Shown here piece after piece: positions 51,633 through 59,247 of a stretch of 64,000 bases of DNA. Source of the stretch: Salinibacterium sp. (lineage in GTDB: Bacteria > Actinomycetota > Actinomycetes > Actinomycetales > Microbacteriaceae); contig JAHBSZ010000002.1 of assembly GCA_019638845.1 (NCBI GenBank), positions 372,001-436,000 of the forward strand. Direction: 5' to 3'. A program made the position numbers and the translations under genes. The notes under the pieces are model-generated. The model made no database searches and was not told the origin of the DNA. It worked only from the letters and a program-made list of their open reading frames with translations. How positions within the stretch are numbered: position 1 is the first letter of the stretch; each line of letters begins with the position of its first letter.

Positions 51633-51665
51633 GGGTCCGGGTCCGGGTCCGGGGCCGGGGGCGGG
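51633..51665 (+). repeat. GGGTCC tandem repeat / G-quadruplex candidate
   Basis: Three direct GGGTCC hexamers followed by GGGGCC and further G-runs: six runs of 3 to 5 Gs in 33 nt. Lies about 27 bp before the -10 of the riboflavin operon. Confidence 0.6.
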
Positions 51666-51691
51666 AATACTGTGCGTTCCGCTGCGTTGAC

Positions 51692-51697
51692 TACACT
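51692..51697 (+). promoter_or_regulatory. probable -10 of the riboflavin operon
   Basis: TACACT about 18 nt before the riboswitch, in an AT-richer patch. A TTGACT just before it overlaps and may instead be a -35 for a later start. Not certain. Confidence 0.35.
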
Positions 51698-51714
51698 TGC
51701 AATCAGCAACACAA

Positions 51715-51864
51715 CGTGCTCCGGGGTCGGTGAAAGTCCGAACCGGCGGTGATAGTCCGCGAGCCTCACGCGAGTGAGGTTGACCTGGTGAAATTCCGGG
51801 ACCGACGGTAATGGGTTGGCAAAGTTTCAGGTGCCAGCCTTCAGTCCGGATGAGAGGAAGCACG
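51715..51864 (+). ncRNA. FMN riboswitch (RFN element)
   Basis: Closing stem CGTGCT (51715-51720) with AGCACG (51859-51864). Conserved core words are present in order: GGGTCGGTGAAAGTCCGAAC, GGCGGTGATAGTCCGCGAGC, GGTGAAATTCCGGGACCGAC, GGTAATGGGTTGG, CAGTCCGGATGAGAGGAAG. FMN binding in this class lowers expression of riboflavin genes, here ribD-ribE-ribBA-ribH. A possible expression-platform stem GGGTTCG/CGAACCC follows at about 51867-51901. Confidence 0.97.
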
Positions 51865-51929
51865 GTGGGTTCGGCGACGCCGATTCCACTTTCGAACCCG
51901 GAGTCCGTCTTGACGACAGGACTATCCGG

Positions 51930-52937
51930 ATGACCGAGCACTACGAGACCGCAATGCGCCGTGCTCTCGTGCTCGCCGCGAACGGCCCGGCTCTGGGCAT
52001 CAACCCGCAGGTCGGCTGCGTGCTCCTCGATGCGGACGGCACTATCGTCGCCGAAGGGTGGCACCGCGGGTCCGGTACCCCGCACGCTGAGGTCGACGCC
52101 CTGTCCAAAGTTCCGGATGCCTCAGGCCTCACCGCTGTCGTCACCCTCGAGCCGTGCAACCACACCGGCCGAACCGGACCGTGCAGCGAAGCCCTTATCG
52201 CGGCCGGCGTGAGCACGGTCGTGTATGCGTTATCCGATCCGGGCCCGAACTCGTCCGGCGGGGCACAGACCCTCCGCGCCGCGGGCGTCACCGTCGAGAG
52301 CGGGGTCCTCGACGTCGAAGCCGAGGAGTTCCTGCACGAGTGGCTCACGTCGGCACGGCTACAGCGGCCTTATGTGACGGTGAAATGGGCGTCCACGCTG
52401 GACGGGCGGGCCGCAGCAGCGGACGGGTCAAGCCAGTGGATCACCGGTACTGCCGCTCGCCAGCGCGTGCACGAACAACGGGCCGCGAGCGATGCGATCC
52501 TCGTCGGCACGGGCACCGTGTTCGCCGACGACCCGAGCCTCACCGCGCGTGGCGATGCCGGCGAATTGTTGGCCCACCAGCCGCTCCCGATCGTGATCGG
52601 CACGCGCCCGATCCCCGGCACGGCACGGCTGTGGGATCACCCGCGCGGGGTGCTCGAATCGGGCAGTCGGAACCTCGACGAGGTGCTCACGTGGCTGTTC
52701 GAGCAGGGCATCCGCCGTGCGTACGTCGAAGGCGGTCCGACGCTCGCCAGCGCGTTCATCGCGGCGGGTCTCGTCGATGAGTACGCCATTTTTCTCGCAC
52801 CCACAGTGCTTGGCGGCGACAAGATGGCCATCGGCGACATCGGCGTCGACTCCCTAGCCGGCGCGCGCAAACTTCACATCACCTCGGTAGAAATCCTCGG
52901 CGACGACCTCTTGGTCACCGCAAGGCCAAAGGAGTAA
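51930..52937 (+). CDS. ribD: riboflavin biosynthesis deaminase/reductase
   Basis: Bifunctional enzyme performing the second and third steps after GTP cyclohydrolase II. 335 aa. N-terminal deaminase (about 1-145): NPQVGCVLLDADG, GTPHAEVDAL with zinc His and catalytic Glu, and LEPCNHTGRTGPCSEALI with two zinc cysteines. C-terminal reductase: VTVKWASTLDGRAAAADGSSQWITG near 150 and VEGGPTLASAFIAAGLVDEYAIFLAP near 270. A frame open to 51816 runs through the riboswitch; ATG 51930 is the first start after it. First gene of the rib operon. Confidence 0.96.
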   Translation: MTEHYETAMRRALVLAANGPALGINPQVGCVLLDADGTIVAEGWHRGSGTPHAEVDALSKVPDASGLTAVVTLEPCNHTGRTGPCSEALIAAGVSTVVYALSDPGPNSSGGAQTLRAAGVTVESGVLDVEAEEFLHEWLTSARLQRPYVTVKWASTLDGRAAAADGSSQWITGTAARQRVHEQRAASDAILVGTGTVFADDPSLTARGDAGELLAHQPLPIVIGTRPIPGTARLWDHPRGVLESGSRNLDEVLTWLFEQGIRRAYVEGGPTLASAFIAAGLVDEYAIFLAPTVLGGDKMAIGDIGVDSLAGARKLHITSVEILGDDLLVTARPKE

Positions 52938-52939
52938 CC

Positions 52940-53548
52940 ATGTTCACTGGAATCATCGAAGAACTCGGCGAGGTGCTCGCGTGGGAGCGAGAGACGGATG
53001 CCGCGCGCCTGACCGTACGCGCCCCGCTCGCGGTTTCGGATGCAACCCACGGCGACTCGATCTCGGTGAGCGGCGTGTGCCTCACCGTCGTCGAGCAGGG
53101 CAACGACTGGTTCACCGCAGACGTGATGGCCGAGTCGATCGCGATGAGCTGGTTCGACGCCATGTCCGTCGGCCGACGGGTCAACATCGAGCGAGCAGCA
53201 CAGGTCGGCGACCGGCTAGGCGGGCACATCGTGCAGGGCCACATCGACGGTACCGCCGCTGTGCTCTCCGTCGAGAACGGCAGCGCCTGGCGGGTGCTGC
53301 GCTTCGCATTGGAGCCGGATGTCGCCCCACTCGTCGCTCGCAAGGGATCGATAGCCGTTGACGGTGTTTCCCTCACGGTGAGCGCTGTTGGCCGCGACTG
53401 GTTCGAGGTCTCGCTCATCCCGGAGACCCTGACCGCCACCACTCTCGGCGCGCTCGCGCCGGGCGACCGGGTCAACATCGAGACAGATATCCTCGCTCGC
53501 CATGTCGCCCGCATGGCCGAGTTCGCAGACCAAGGAGCACACGCATGA
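52940..53548 (+). CDS. ribE: riboflavin synthase alpha chain
   Basis: Dismutates two lumazines to riboflavin. 202 aa, two internally repeated lumazine-binding domains: MFTGIIEELGEVLAWERE / GDSISVSGVCLTVVEQGNDWFTADVMAES in the first, GHIVQGHIDGTAAV / KGSIAVDGVSLTVSAVGRDWFEVSLIPETL in the second. Start 2 nt after ribD stop; last bases overlap the ribBA start. Makes the final product from the lumazine formed by RibH. Confidence 0.96.
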   Translation: MFTGIIEELGEVLAWERETDAARLTVRAPLAVSDATHGDSISVSGVCLTVVEQGNDWFTADVMAESIAMSWFDAMSVGRRVNIERAAQVGDRLGGHIVQGHIDGTAAVLSVENGSAWRVLRFALEPDVAPLVARKGSIAVDGVSLTVSAVGRDWFEVSLIPETLTATTLGALAPGDRVNIETDILARHVARMAEFADQGAHA

Positions 53549-54810
53549 GCCTGTCAACGATCCCCGAAGCAATCGCGGCCCTTCGCGAGGGGCGGCCGAT
53601 CATCGTCGCCGACGACGAAGGCCGTGAAAACGAAGGCGATGTGATCATCGCCGCCGAGTTGGCAAGCCAAGAGTGGATCGCGTGGCTGGTCCGCAACTCG
53701 TCTGGCTTCATCTGCGCACCCATGACCAATGAGATCGCCGACGGACTGGGGCTGCCGCTCATGGTCGAGCACAACGAGGACCCTCGGGGAACCGCCTACA
53801 CGGTGTCGGTGGACGCGACCGATCGTCTGAGCACCGGAATCAGTGCTGCCGACCGCGCCCACACTTTGCGTGTGCTCGCCAATCCGGATTCCACCCCGGC
53901 GAGCCTGCACCGCCCCGGGCACATACTTCCCCTGCGTGCCGTCGATGGCGGAGTCAAGGAACGCGACGGGCACACCGAGGCAGCCGTCGATCTGATGAAG
54001 CTCGCCGGTCTACGCCCCGTCGCGGCGATTTCCGAGATCGTGGCAGAAGACGGCGAGATGATGCGCTTGCCCGGATTGCTCGAGCTCGGCCTGCGCGAGA
54101 ACGTGCCGGTCATCACCATCGCCGATCTCATCGTGTGGCTCACGGAACACCACTGTGACGGGATCCCGGACGACATCGTGCCTGAGCTCGAAACGTCCCG
54201 CGTCTCGTTCGAGGTGCAGACGACAGTCCCCACGGTGCACGGTCCGTTCACGGTTCGCGCCTACCGCGACCGTTCGACCGGAGCCGACCACGTTGCGTTC
54301 ATCAAGGGTCCGGTGCACGACGGTGCGCTCGTGCGCGTGCACTCTGAGTGCCTCACCGGCGAGGCGTTCGGCTCCCTCAAGTGCGAGTGCGGGCCGCAGC
54401 TTCAGACGGCGCTGGACACCATCCAGAAGGAGGGCGGTGTGGTCGTCTACCTGCGCGGCCACGAGGGGCGCGGAATCGGCCTCATCAATAAGCTGCGCGC
54501 CTACCGCCTTCAGGAGGATGGCCTCGACACCCTCGACGCCAACCTCGCTCTTGGCTTGCCCGCAGACGCACGCGACTACGGAGCCGCCCACGCGATCCTG
54601 AAGGATATTGGCCTCACCTCGGTGCGACTGCTGAGCAACAATCCCGAGAAGCAGCGCCAGCTCGAGGAGCGCGGCGTCACCGTGACCGAACTCGTTCCGC
54701 TCGTGGTGGGCGTGGGTGACGACAACGAGGGATACCTGGGGACCAAACGGGATCGCATGGGGCACTCCCTCCCCTCCGATGCAGTACTCACACGAAAGGC
54801 ACATTCATGA
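53545..54810 (+). CDS. ribBA: 3,4-dihydroxy-2-butanone-4-phosphate synthase / GTP cyclohydrolase II
   Basis: Fusion enzyme of 421 aa providing both precursors of riboflavin. RibB half (about 1-205): IIVADDEGRENEGDVIIAAE with the acidic catalytic loop, TGISAADRAHTLRVL and HRPGHILPLRAVDGGVKERDGHTEAAVDL. RibA half: VHSECLTGEAFGSLKCECG near 264 (three zinc cysteines), YLRGHEGRGIGLINKLRAY near 302 and RDYGAAHAILKDIGLTSVRLLSNNPEKQ near 343. Both halves keep their active residues. Overlaps ribE and ribH by four bases each. Confidence 0.96.
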   Translation: MSLSTIPEAIAALREGRPIIVADDEGRENEGDVIIAAELASQEWIAWLVRNSSGFICAPMTNEIADGLGLPLMVEHNEDPRGTAYTVSVDATDRLSTGISAADRAHTLRVLANPDSTPASLHRPGHILPLRAVDGGVKERDGHTEAAVDLMKLAGLRPVAAISEIVAEDGEMMRLPGLLELGLRENVPVITIADLIVWLTEHHCDGIPDDIVPELETSRVSFEVQTTVPTVHGPFTVRAYRDRSTGADHVAFIKGPVHDGALVRVHSECLTGEAFGSLKCECGPQLQTALDTIQKEGGVVVYLRGHEGRGIGLINKLRAYRLQEDGLDTLDANLALGLPADARDYGAAHAILKDIGLTSVRLLSNNPEKQRQLEERGVTVTELVPLVVGVGDDNEGYLGTKRDRMGHSLPSDAVLTRKAHS

Positions 54811-55277
54811 GCGGCGAAGGCCACCCCACACTCGACACCGACGGCACCGGACTCAAGGTGACTATCGTGTCTGGACTCTGGCACCACGCGATCGCCGACG
54901 GTCTGTTGGCGGGGGCACGACGCGTGCTGGATGCCTCGGGCGCCGAGGTAACGCTCGTGCAAGTTCCCGGCAGTTTCGAGCTTCCGCTGGTGAGCAAGGC
55001 TGCCCTCGATGCGGGTGCCGACGCGGTGGTAGCTCTGGGCGTGATCGTGAGAGGCGGAACCCCGCACTTCGAGTACGTGAGTGCCGCCGCGACCGACGGA
55101 CTCACCCGGGTTGCACTCGATACCGGCAAGCCCGTGGGCTTCGGCGTGCTCACCCTCGACAACGAACAACAGGGACTCGACCGGGCCGGGCTCCCCAAGT
55201 CGAAGGAAGACAAGGGTGCCGAAGCGGCGGAGGCCGCCCTCGCTACGGCAATCGTGTTGCGCAAACTCCGCACCTAG
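54807..55277 (+). CDS. ribH: 6,7-dimethyl-8-ribityllumazine synthase
   Basis: Condenses the RibB and RibD-pathway products to lumazine, forming large capsid-like assemblies in many species. 156 aa. Seen: VTIVSGLWHHAIADGLLAGA near 14 (substrate loop), VQVPGSFELPLVSKAAL near 51, ALGVIVRGGTPHFEYVSAAATDGLTRVALDTGKPVGFGVLTLDN near 77 with the catalytic His. ATGA overlap with ribBA; last gene of the operon. Confidence 0.97.
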   Translation: MSGEGHPTLDTDGTGLKVTIVSGLWHHAIADGLLAGARRVLDASGAEVTLVQVPGSFELPLVSKAALDAGADAVVALGVIVRGGTPHFEYVSAAATDGLTRVALDTGKPVGFGVLTLDNEQQGLDRAGLPKSKEDKGAEAAEAALATAIVLRKLRT

Positions 55278-55289
55278 TAGCCTGACGCT
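55278..55289 (+). promoter_or_regulatory. leaderless -10 element of MFS transporter
   Basis: TAGCCT (55278-55283), 6 nt to GTG 55290. Overlaps the end of the 3' region of ribH by position, so the transporter can be expressed apart from the rib operon. Confidence 0.5.
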
Positions 55290-56561
55290 GTGACGTCACC
55301 CACAACTCCCGCCGCTTTTACCCCGTTCGCCGAACCGACTCGCAAAGTCACTGCAGGGTGGATCACTCTGTTCGCGACCGCGTGGTTCGGCATCTGGATG
55401 GCGCAGCTGACGCCGGTGCAATTGCTGCTCCCGCTCCAGATCGATAACCTGCTCAAACCCACCGACTGGACGGAGAGCGTCGTCGCGTTCGGGATAATCT
55501 CGGGCATCGCAGGGGCGTGCGCCCTCATCACGTACCCGCTCACCGGGGCCTTCTCCGACCGCACCACATCGCGGTTCGGGCGTCGTCGGCCGTGGATCCT
55601 TGCCGGCACGGTGGTGTTCGCGGTCTCGCTCATTCTGTTGAGCATCCAGACCAACATCGTCGGGGTCGGCGTGTTCTGGTCGCTCGCGATCATCGGGTTC
55701 TGCATGGTGTCTGCCGCGATCACGGCGACGATTTCCGATCAGGTGCCGGTGCTGCAGCGCGGCCTCGTGTCGGGATTCGTCTCCGCGCCTCAGGCCGTCG
55801 GAACTGTGCTCGGCATCCTGCTGGTCACCGAGTTGTCCCTCGGGCAGGTGGTCGGCTATTCGGTTGTCGCCGTTGCCCTGCTCATCCTCGTGATCCCGTT
55901 CGTGCTCGTCATTCCCGACGAGGTGCTTCCCAAGGTGCTTCGCCCCAAGTTCACTCTTGGCGCACTGATCAGGGGTTTCTGGATCAACCCCGTGGCGTTC
56001 CCTGATTTCGGCTGGACTCTTTTCAGCCGCATCTTGGTTAACCTCGGCAACGCACTCGGCACCACGCTGCTGCTGTACTTCATCATGTTCGGGCTGAACC
56101 GCCCCGACACCGCCGAAGATGACCTGCTTCAACTCACGGTGATCTACCTCGTGACCTTCATCATTGCGTCCCTCGGTTTCGGGCGCCTCAGTGACGTGCT
56201 GCGCAAGCGCAAGCCGTTCGTCTACCTCGCCGCCTACCTCCAGGGACTCGCCGCACTCCTGCTCGCGTTTGTCCCTGAGTTCTCGATCGCAATGGTGGGT
56301 GCCGCTTTGCTCGGTCTCGGCTACGGCTGCTTCATGGCCGTCGACCAAGCCCTCGCGACCCAGGTGCTACCCAGCTCGCACACGCGCGGAAAAGACCTCG
56401 GAATCATGAACATCGCCACCGCAGTGCCGCAGGCTGTCGCTCCCCTGTTGGGTTCCGCGATCGTCGCCACCCTTGGCGGTTTCACGGGCCTCTTCGTCGC
56501 CTCAGCAGTTTTCGCTGGCCTCGGCGGTCTCGCGGTCATTCGGGTCAAGTCCGTCAAGTAG
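55290..56561 (+). CDS. MFS transporter (sugar/cation symporter-like)
   Basis: 423 aa, about twelve hydrophobic helices. Seen: QLTPVQLLLPLQIDNLLKPTDW near 35, PLTGAFSDRTTSRFGRRRPWILAG near 84 (MFS loop 2-3 motif in the SLC45/GPH-like form), FGRLSDVLRKRKPFVYLAAYL near 297 (second copy of the loop), and KDLGIMNIATAVPQAVAPLLGSAIV near 370. Substrate unknown. It follows the rib operon closely but appears to have its own promoter, so a riboflavin role is not implied. Confidence 0.87.
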   Translation: MTSPTTPAAFTPFAEPTRKVTAGWITLFATAWFGIWMAQLTPVQLLLPLQIDNLLKPTDWTESVVAFGIISGIAGACALITYPLTGAFSDRTTSRFGRRRPWILAGTVVFAVSLILLSIQTNIVGVGVFWSLAIIGFCMVSAAITATISDQVPVLQRGLVSGFVSAPQAVGTVLGILLVTELSLGQVVGYSVVAVALLILVIPFVLVIPDEVLPKVLRPKFTLGALIRGFWINPVAFPDFGWTLFSRILVNLGNALGTTLLLYFIMFGLNRPDTAEDDLLQLTVIYLVTFIIASLGFGRLSDVLRKRKPFVYLAAYLQGLAALLLAFVPEFSIAMVGAALLGLGYGCFMAVDQALATQVLPSSHTRGKDLGIMNIATAVPQAVAPLLGSAIVATLGGFTGLFVASAVFAGLGGLAVIRVKSVK

Positions 56562-56583
56562 AGGCGCCGGTCCGGTCCAGCGT

Positions 56584-57411
56584 TCAGTCGAGGAAGAGCG
56601 CCCGCAGCCTGCGCGTGGTGAAGATCAGACCCAGCACGATCATCACGGCGAAGTACAGCAGATGCAGAAGCATCACGGGTGAGAGCGCACCCGTCGTGAG
56701 TCCGCGCACAAGTTCGACCGCATGCCACAACGGGAGCGCCTGCACGAACCACTGGATCCAGACCGGATACACGGTCAGCGGGTAGAACGTCGCCGACAGC
56801 AGGAACATCGGCAGCATCACGAACGGGATCCAGTCCATTTGCTGGAACGTCTTCAGGTAGCTCGTGATCCCCATGCCCAAGCTCGCGAACCCGAAGGCGA
56901 TGACGACGAGAGCTGGCAGCGCCAAGAAGGCCGTCCACGAGAGATTCAAGCCGAGCACCTGCATGACGAGCAGGAACGTCACACCGTAGGCGGCCCCTCT
57001 GAGCAGCGCGAGCGCGATCTCCCCCAGCGCTACGTCGAGCGGACCGAGCTTGGTCGCCAGCATGCCCGCGTACAACTTGCCGAAGTGCATCTTGAAGAAG
57101 ACATTCCACGTCGAATCGTAGATCGCACCGTTCATCGCCGACACCGCGAGCAACGCGGGCGCGATATATGCCGCGTACGGAATCTCATTGCCGAGCGGAT
57201 CAGTGACGCCCTCGATGTAGCTGCCAAGACCGATTCCCAGAGCCAGCAGGTAGAAGATGGGCTCGAATACTCCGGTGAGGACGACTATCCAGTTCGTGCT
57301 GCGGGTGGCGAGCAGGCCGCGTGCCATGACTGCTCGTGCATTGCCCGAGTAGAGCGCGCGAACACCGCTCGTGCGGGGGGCCCGGGCCGGGGCATCCGTG
57401 GTCGCGGTCAC
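56584..57411 (-). CDS. ABC-2 type permease (NodJ/DrrB-like), second of pair
   Basis: 275-aa inner-membrane permease with about six helices. Seen: RSTNWIVVLTGVFEPIFYLLALGIGLGSYI near 38, YAAYIAPALLAVSAMNGAIYDSTWNVFFKMHFGKLYAGMLATKLGPLDVALGE near 80, the NodJ-like signature, and WIPFVMLPMFLLSATFYPLTVYP near 190. The long frame to 57918 is antisense noise; GTG 57411 overlaps the stop of the other permease. Both permeases and the ATPase form an exporter of a lipid-linked sugar or small molecule; cargo unknown. Confidence 0.88.
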   Translation of the reverse strand: MTATTDAPARAPRTSGVRALYSGNARAVMARGLLATRSTNWIVVLTGVFEPIFYLLALGIGLGSYIEGVTDPLGNEIPYAAYIAPALLAVSAMNGAIYDSTWNVFFKMHFGKLYAGMLATKLGPLDVALGEIALALLRGAAYGVTFLLVMQVLGLNLSWTAFLALPALVVIAFGFASLGMGITSYLKTFQQMDWIPFVMLPMFLLSATFYPLTVYPVWIQWFVQALPLWHAVELVRGLTTGALSPVMLLHLLYFAVMIVLGLIFTTRRLRALFLD

Positions 57412-58202
57412 TTGTCGAGCCTCTTCGTCGCGATACGCACGGTGAACGCCCAGCCCAGCGCGGCGATGCCGACGAGGTAGACGACATGGATGCCCGTGAG
57501 CCAGATCGGCTCCGTCGGGCCGTAGGAGAACTGCCTGCCGAGCTCGGCGCCGTGCCACAGCGGGGAGAGCCATCCGATCCACTGCAGGTAGATCGGGAGC
57601 TGGGTGAGCGGGAAGACCGTGCCGCTGAACAGCGTGAGCGGAAGGATGATCACCCGCTGCAGAATCGCGAACTGACCCTTGTCTTCGGTGATCGTCGCCG
57701 AATACGCCGCCATCGGCGAGAACGCAAGCCCGGTGAGGATGCCCGTCGGGATCATCGCGAGCCCCCAGGCCGAAGGTACCGCGCCGAAGGCGAGCATGAT
57801 CGCGTAGTAGATGACCGTGACGATGAGCATGCGAATGGCCACAAAGAGGAAAACGCCGTCGATGATCTGTCGACCCGTGAGGGGCGTCGAGTTCATGCCT
57901 ACGAAGGTCGGATTCCATTTGAAGCCCAAGAGAATTCCGAACAGGAACTCTTCAGTCCCGACGGCCACCGCCGCCATGGCCAGAAGGGCCGGTGCCACGA
58001 ATTGCAGGTAGCTGTGTCCGCCGGGCCCGACGTTGCCCGTCACGAGGGTAGCGAGCCCCACCCCGAACGCGAACAGGTACAGGACCGGTGTGCCGATGGC
58101 GGTGGCAGCCACCGTGCCGGCATAGCTGCGCAGGCCGCGGAGACGATGCTCGGCGACATACCAAGCCCCCCAGCGCCGTGAGGTGAGTGCGAGATTGCTC
58201 AT
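57408..58202 (-). CDS. ABC-2 type permease (NodJ/DrrB-like), first of pair
   Basis: 264 aa, about six helices. Seen: TSRRWGAWYVAEHRLRGLRSYAGTVAATAIGTPVLYLFAFGVGLATLV, SYLQFVAPALLAMAAVAVGTEEFLFGILLGFKWNPTFVGMNSTPL near 65, and ILPLTLFSGTVFPLTQLPIYLQWIGWLSPLWHGAELGRQF near 185. Parallels the next permease, so the two are paralogues likely forming a heterodimer. ATG 58202 overlaps the ATPase stop. Confidence 0.88.
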   Translation of the reverse strand: MSNLALTSRRWGAWYVAEHRLRGLRSYAGTVAATAIGTPVLYLFAFGVGLATLVTGNVGPGGHSYLQFVAPALLAMAAVAVGTEEFLFGILLGFKWNPTFVGMNSTPLTGRQIIDGVFLFVAIRMLIVTVIYYAIMLAFGAVPSAWGLAMIPTGILTGLAFSPMAAYSATITEDKGQFAILQRVIILPLTLFSGTVFPLTQLPIYLQWIGWLSPLWHGAELGRQFSYGPTEPIWLTGIHVVYLVGIAALGWAFTVRIATKRLDK

Positions 58203-59122
58203 TCGATCAGCGTCCTGCCCGTCAAGCGGAGAAACACGTCCTCCAGACTCGACCTGCGAACGAGGCTCGTGATGGGCTGGAGACCGCGCTTGATGACCTC
58301 GACCAGCGCACCTTCACCGTTGTCGGAGTACACCAAAATACGGTCCGGAAGCACCTCGAGGCGACCGAGACCCTCGAGCTTGCTCGCCGCCTCCGCATTG
58401 CGCTCGGAACCGAAGCGCACCTCGAGCACCTCCTTGCTGGAGTACTCCCGAATCAGTGCGGAGGGTGACCCTTCTGCCATGATCTGCCCCTTGTCGACCA
58501 CAACGAGCCGGTCGCACAGTTGTTCGGCCTCATCCATGTAGTGCGTCGTCACGACGAGAGTCGTGCCCTGCTCCTTGAGCCTGAACAGTCGGTCCCACAA
58601 AATATGCCGCGCCTGCGGATCGAGGCCGGTGGTGGGCTCATCCAGCAGCAGGATGCGCGGTTCGTTGATCAGCGCCCGCGCGATGGTGAGGCGGCGCTTC
58701 ATCCCGCCCGACAGGTCGTCCACTTTCGCCTTCGCGCGATCGGCGAGTTGCGCGAATTCGAGTAGCTCGTCGGCCCGCTTCGCGACGATGGCCCGCGGAA
58801 TCCCAAAGTAGCGACCGTAGACGAGGAGGTTGTCGCGCACTCGCAGATCGGTGTCGAGGTTGTCAGCCTGCGGCACGACGCCGAGCTGCGACCGGATCTC
58901 CGGCCCGTGCTCATTCGGGTCCATGCCCAAGATCGACAACTCTCCGCTGGTGCGAGTCGAGACCGCACCAACCATGCGCATGGTCGTCGATTTCCCGGCG
59001 CCGTTGGGGCCGAGAAGGCCAAAGGATTCGCCGGGCGCGACCTCGAAGCTGATGCCGTCAACTGCGGCGAAATCCTTGTACTTCTTGGTGAGCGCGGTCG
59101 CAGTGATCACGGAGTCTGGCAC
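58199..59122 (-). CDS. ABC exporter ATPase (NodI/DrrA-like)
   Basis: 307 aa. Seen: FGLLGPNGAGKSTTMRMVGAV near 35 (Walker A), DDLSGGMKRRLTIARALINEPRILLLDEPTTGLDPQ near 136 (signature and Walker B), VVTTHYMDEAEQLCDRLVVVDKGQIMAEG near 187 (H-loop), then a regulatory C-domain of DrrA type. Powers the two permeases downstream. TAGTGT ends 6 nt before GTG 59122. Family members export antibiotics or lipo-oligosaccharides. Confidence 0.93.
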   Translation of the reverse strand: MPDSVITATALTKKYKDFAAVDGISFEVAPGESFGLLGPNGAGKSTTMRMVGAVSTRTSGELSILGMDPNEHGPEIRSQLGVVPQADNLDTDLRVRDNLLVYGRYFGIPRAIVAKRADELLEFAQLADRAKAKVDDLSGGMKRRLTIARALINEPRILLLDEPTTGLDPQARHILWDRLFRLKEQGTTLVVTTHYMDEAEQLCDRLVVVDKGQIMAEGSPSALIREYSSKEVLEVRFGSERNAEAASKLEGLGRLEVLPDRILVYSDNGEGALVEVIKRGLQPITSLVRRSSLEDVFLRLTGRTLIE

Positions 59123-59247
59123 CCCTAGACACTAACAACTACGTCGGACATGTTCACGCCGTCAACTCCGTTGGCTGCACGACCACACCGGAGAGATACC
59201 CCCGCTGTAGTACTGGGGCTCGATCCGACCACGAGAGACTAGGAACC
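59123..59247. promoter_or_regulatory. divergent promoter region of two ABC exporters
   Basis: 125 bp. Minus strand: TAGTGT (59134-59129), 6 nt to GTG 59122. Plus strand: a TAGTAC near 59210 and AGGA just before ATG 59248, so the plus gene seems leadered. Confidence 0.5.

Noticed and set aside
55296-56348. 350-codon minus-strand frame
   Set aside because: Antisense to the MFS transporter; extreme Glu/Arg/His content typical of the complement of a membrane protein gene.
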